A stretch of 64,000 nucleotides of DNA from Janthinobacterium silvisoli (GTDB lineage Bacteria; Pseudomonadota; Gammaproteobacteria; Burkholderiales; Burkholderiaceae_D): the NCBI RefSeq assembly GCF_014200725.1, contig NZ_JACHCL010000008.1, positions 1-64,000 on the forward strand, given 5' to 3'. The notes under the pieces were generated by a model. That model saw only the letters and a list, made by a program, of their open reading frames with translations. It ran no database searches and was not told the origin of the DNA. Of the stretch, positions 63,478 to 64,000 are shown one piece after another (the first letter of the stretch is position 1; every line of letters begins with the position of its first letter). The translations under genes and the position numbers were made by a program.

Positions 63478-64000
63478 TCAAAACGCCATGGTAGCAAACA
63501 TTGCCAGCACTGCGGCAGCCATCACCAGGGTGCATAGCCATCCCAGCCAACGCAAGCGGCGTGAAATGACCAGGCTGCCCATCACGGCGCGGCGCGTGGC
63601 CATCGACATCATGATGGCCATGATGGGCACGGAAATGACGCCATTGATGACGGCGCTCCAGTACAGTGCCTTGATCGGATTGAGCGGCGTGAAGCACAGG
63701 GCCGCACCCAGCAGGGTAGCCGCGACGATGATGGAATAGAACTTCTTGGCCGCCCTGGGTGCCAGTTCCAGGCTGTTTTGCCATTGAAAGGCGCCTGCCA
63801 TGGCGTAGGCGGCCGAGCCGGCCAGCACGGGAATGGCCAGCAAACCGGTGCCGATAATGCCGAGGCTGAACAGGGCAAAGGCGAAGTTGCCGGCGATCGG
63901 GCGCAGCGCCTCGGCCGCCTGGGCCGAGGTGTCGATATGCGTGACCCCGTGCGCACCCAGGGTCACGGCCGTAGTCAGCATGATGAAAAAGGCGACCAGA
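63478..64000 (-). CDS. 3' part of an Nramp-type divalent metal transporter, cut by right edge
   Basis: The frame is open to the edge, so 173 codons are visible as the C-terminal part of a larger gene. LVAFFIMLTTAVTLGAHG (partly beyond the ATG at 63981) and TSAQAAEALRPIAGNFAFALF are typical of Nramp/MntH-like transporters, and four hydrophobic helices follow. The N-terminal helices and metal-binding motif are outside the window. Manganese or another divalent ion is likely the cargo. The DPGN motif is not in view, so subfamily is open. Confidence 0.85.
   Translation of the reverse strand, partial: LVAFFIMLTTAVTLGAHGVTHIDTSAQAAEALRPIAGNFAFALFSLGIIGTGLLAIPVLAGSAAYAMAGAFQWQNSLELAPRAAKKFYSIIVAATLLGAALCFTPLNPIKALYWSAVINGVISVPIMAIMMSMATRRAVMGSLVISRRLRWLGWLCTLVMAAAVLAMFATMAF

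Noticed and set aside
1..64000. CRISPR arrays, tRNA or rRNA genes, prophage
   Set aside because: No regularly spaced direct repeats, no cloverleaf or rRNA-like stretch, and no phage structural genes were seen; the recombinase at 36498 has no phage neighbours.

Overview
The window reads as chromosomal DNA from a high-GC betaproteobacterium. Protein style and gene content (Anbu operon, BpeEF/MexEF-type RND pump, several LysR regulators, an EAL protein with a CSS-type sensor) suit the Oxalobacteraceae, most likely a Janthinobacterium-like species. That placement is inference; no rRNA or marker gene is present. Genes are dense and GC-rich, with two visibly AT-richer patches: 1-3,660 and about 30,900-32,000.

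Layout. 1-3,658: a truncated gene and a large Rad50/SMC-like ATPase, AT-rich and probably acquired, resembling part of a defence or DNA-repair cassette. 3,677-10,837: a zinc-homeostasis block. A leftward operon (ABC ATPase, FtsX-type permease, DUF3299 protein, TlpA-like thioredoxin) and a rightward set (two CobW/ZNG1-type GTPases, a NiCoT-like transporter, an acetyltransferase) diverge from a promoter carrying two 19-bp palindromes, with a Zur-type Fur-family regulator at the end. 10,923-16,501: a DUF900 hydrolase and the Anbu proteasome-like operon (ATP-grasp, alpha-E, transglutaminase, Anbu). The Anbu operon has a good sigma-54 promoter and an NtrC-type enhancer upstream. 16,655-21,800: a histidine kinase, a Fur-box-controlled TonB-dependent receptor, a broken alpha/beta hydrolase and a proline-rich membrane-anchored protein. 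21,877-30,903: metabolic and membrane genes, a LysR/MFS pair, a c-di-GMP phosphodiesterase and an acetyltransferase.

30,991-41,308: accessory genes. These are small AT-rich ORFs (one split by an amber codon), a serine-hydrolase/beta-lactamase-family protein, a VirK-like protein, a divergent KfrA/tyrosine-recombinase pair, an acyltransferase, a large unknown protein, and a thioesterase/MarR operon with twin operators. 41,353-54,572: three LysR- or AraC-controlled modules for small-molecule resistance. They are LysR with GNAT, a 36-aa ORF and an MFS exporter; LysR with an SDR; and a GlxA-type regulator with a complete RND tripartite efflux operon. 54,597-58,533: a solitary CyoE/CtaB haem O synthase opposite a DUF3817 plus CopD/HemJ-like pair, then a secreted VAO-type cholesterol oxidase-like flavoprotein. 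58,710-61,477: a Cd/Zn/Pb P-type ATPase and its divergent CadR/PbrR regulator with a textbook MerR operator. 61,561-64,000: small exported or hypothetical proteins, an SMI1/KNR4 protein and the C-terminal part of an Nramp-type transporter cut by the right edge.

The most interesting signals are regulatory. They are the twin zinc-type operators, the NtrC/sigma-54 architecture ahead of the Anbu operon, a perfect 20-bp inverted element shared by the RND and haem-O promoter regions, and a 138-bp palindromic repeat with related ends at a second site 53 kb away. The left-edge SMC-like cassette is the best candidate for an undescribed system, but it is cut by the window edge.
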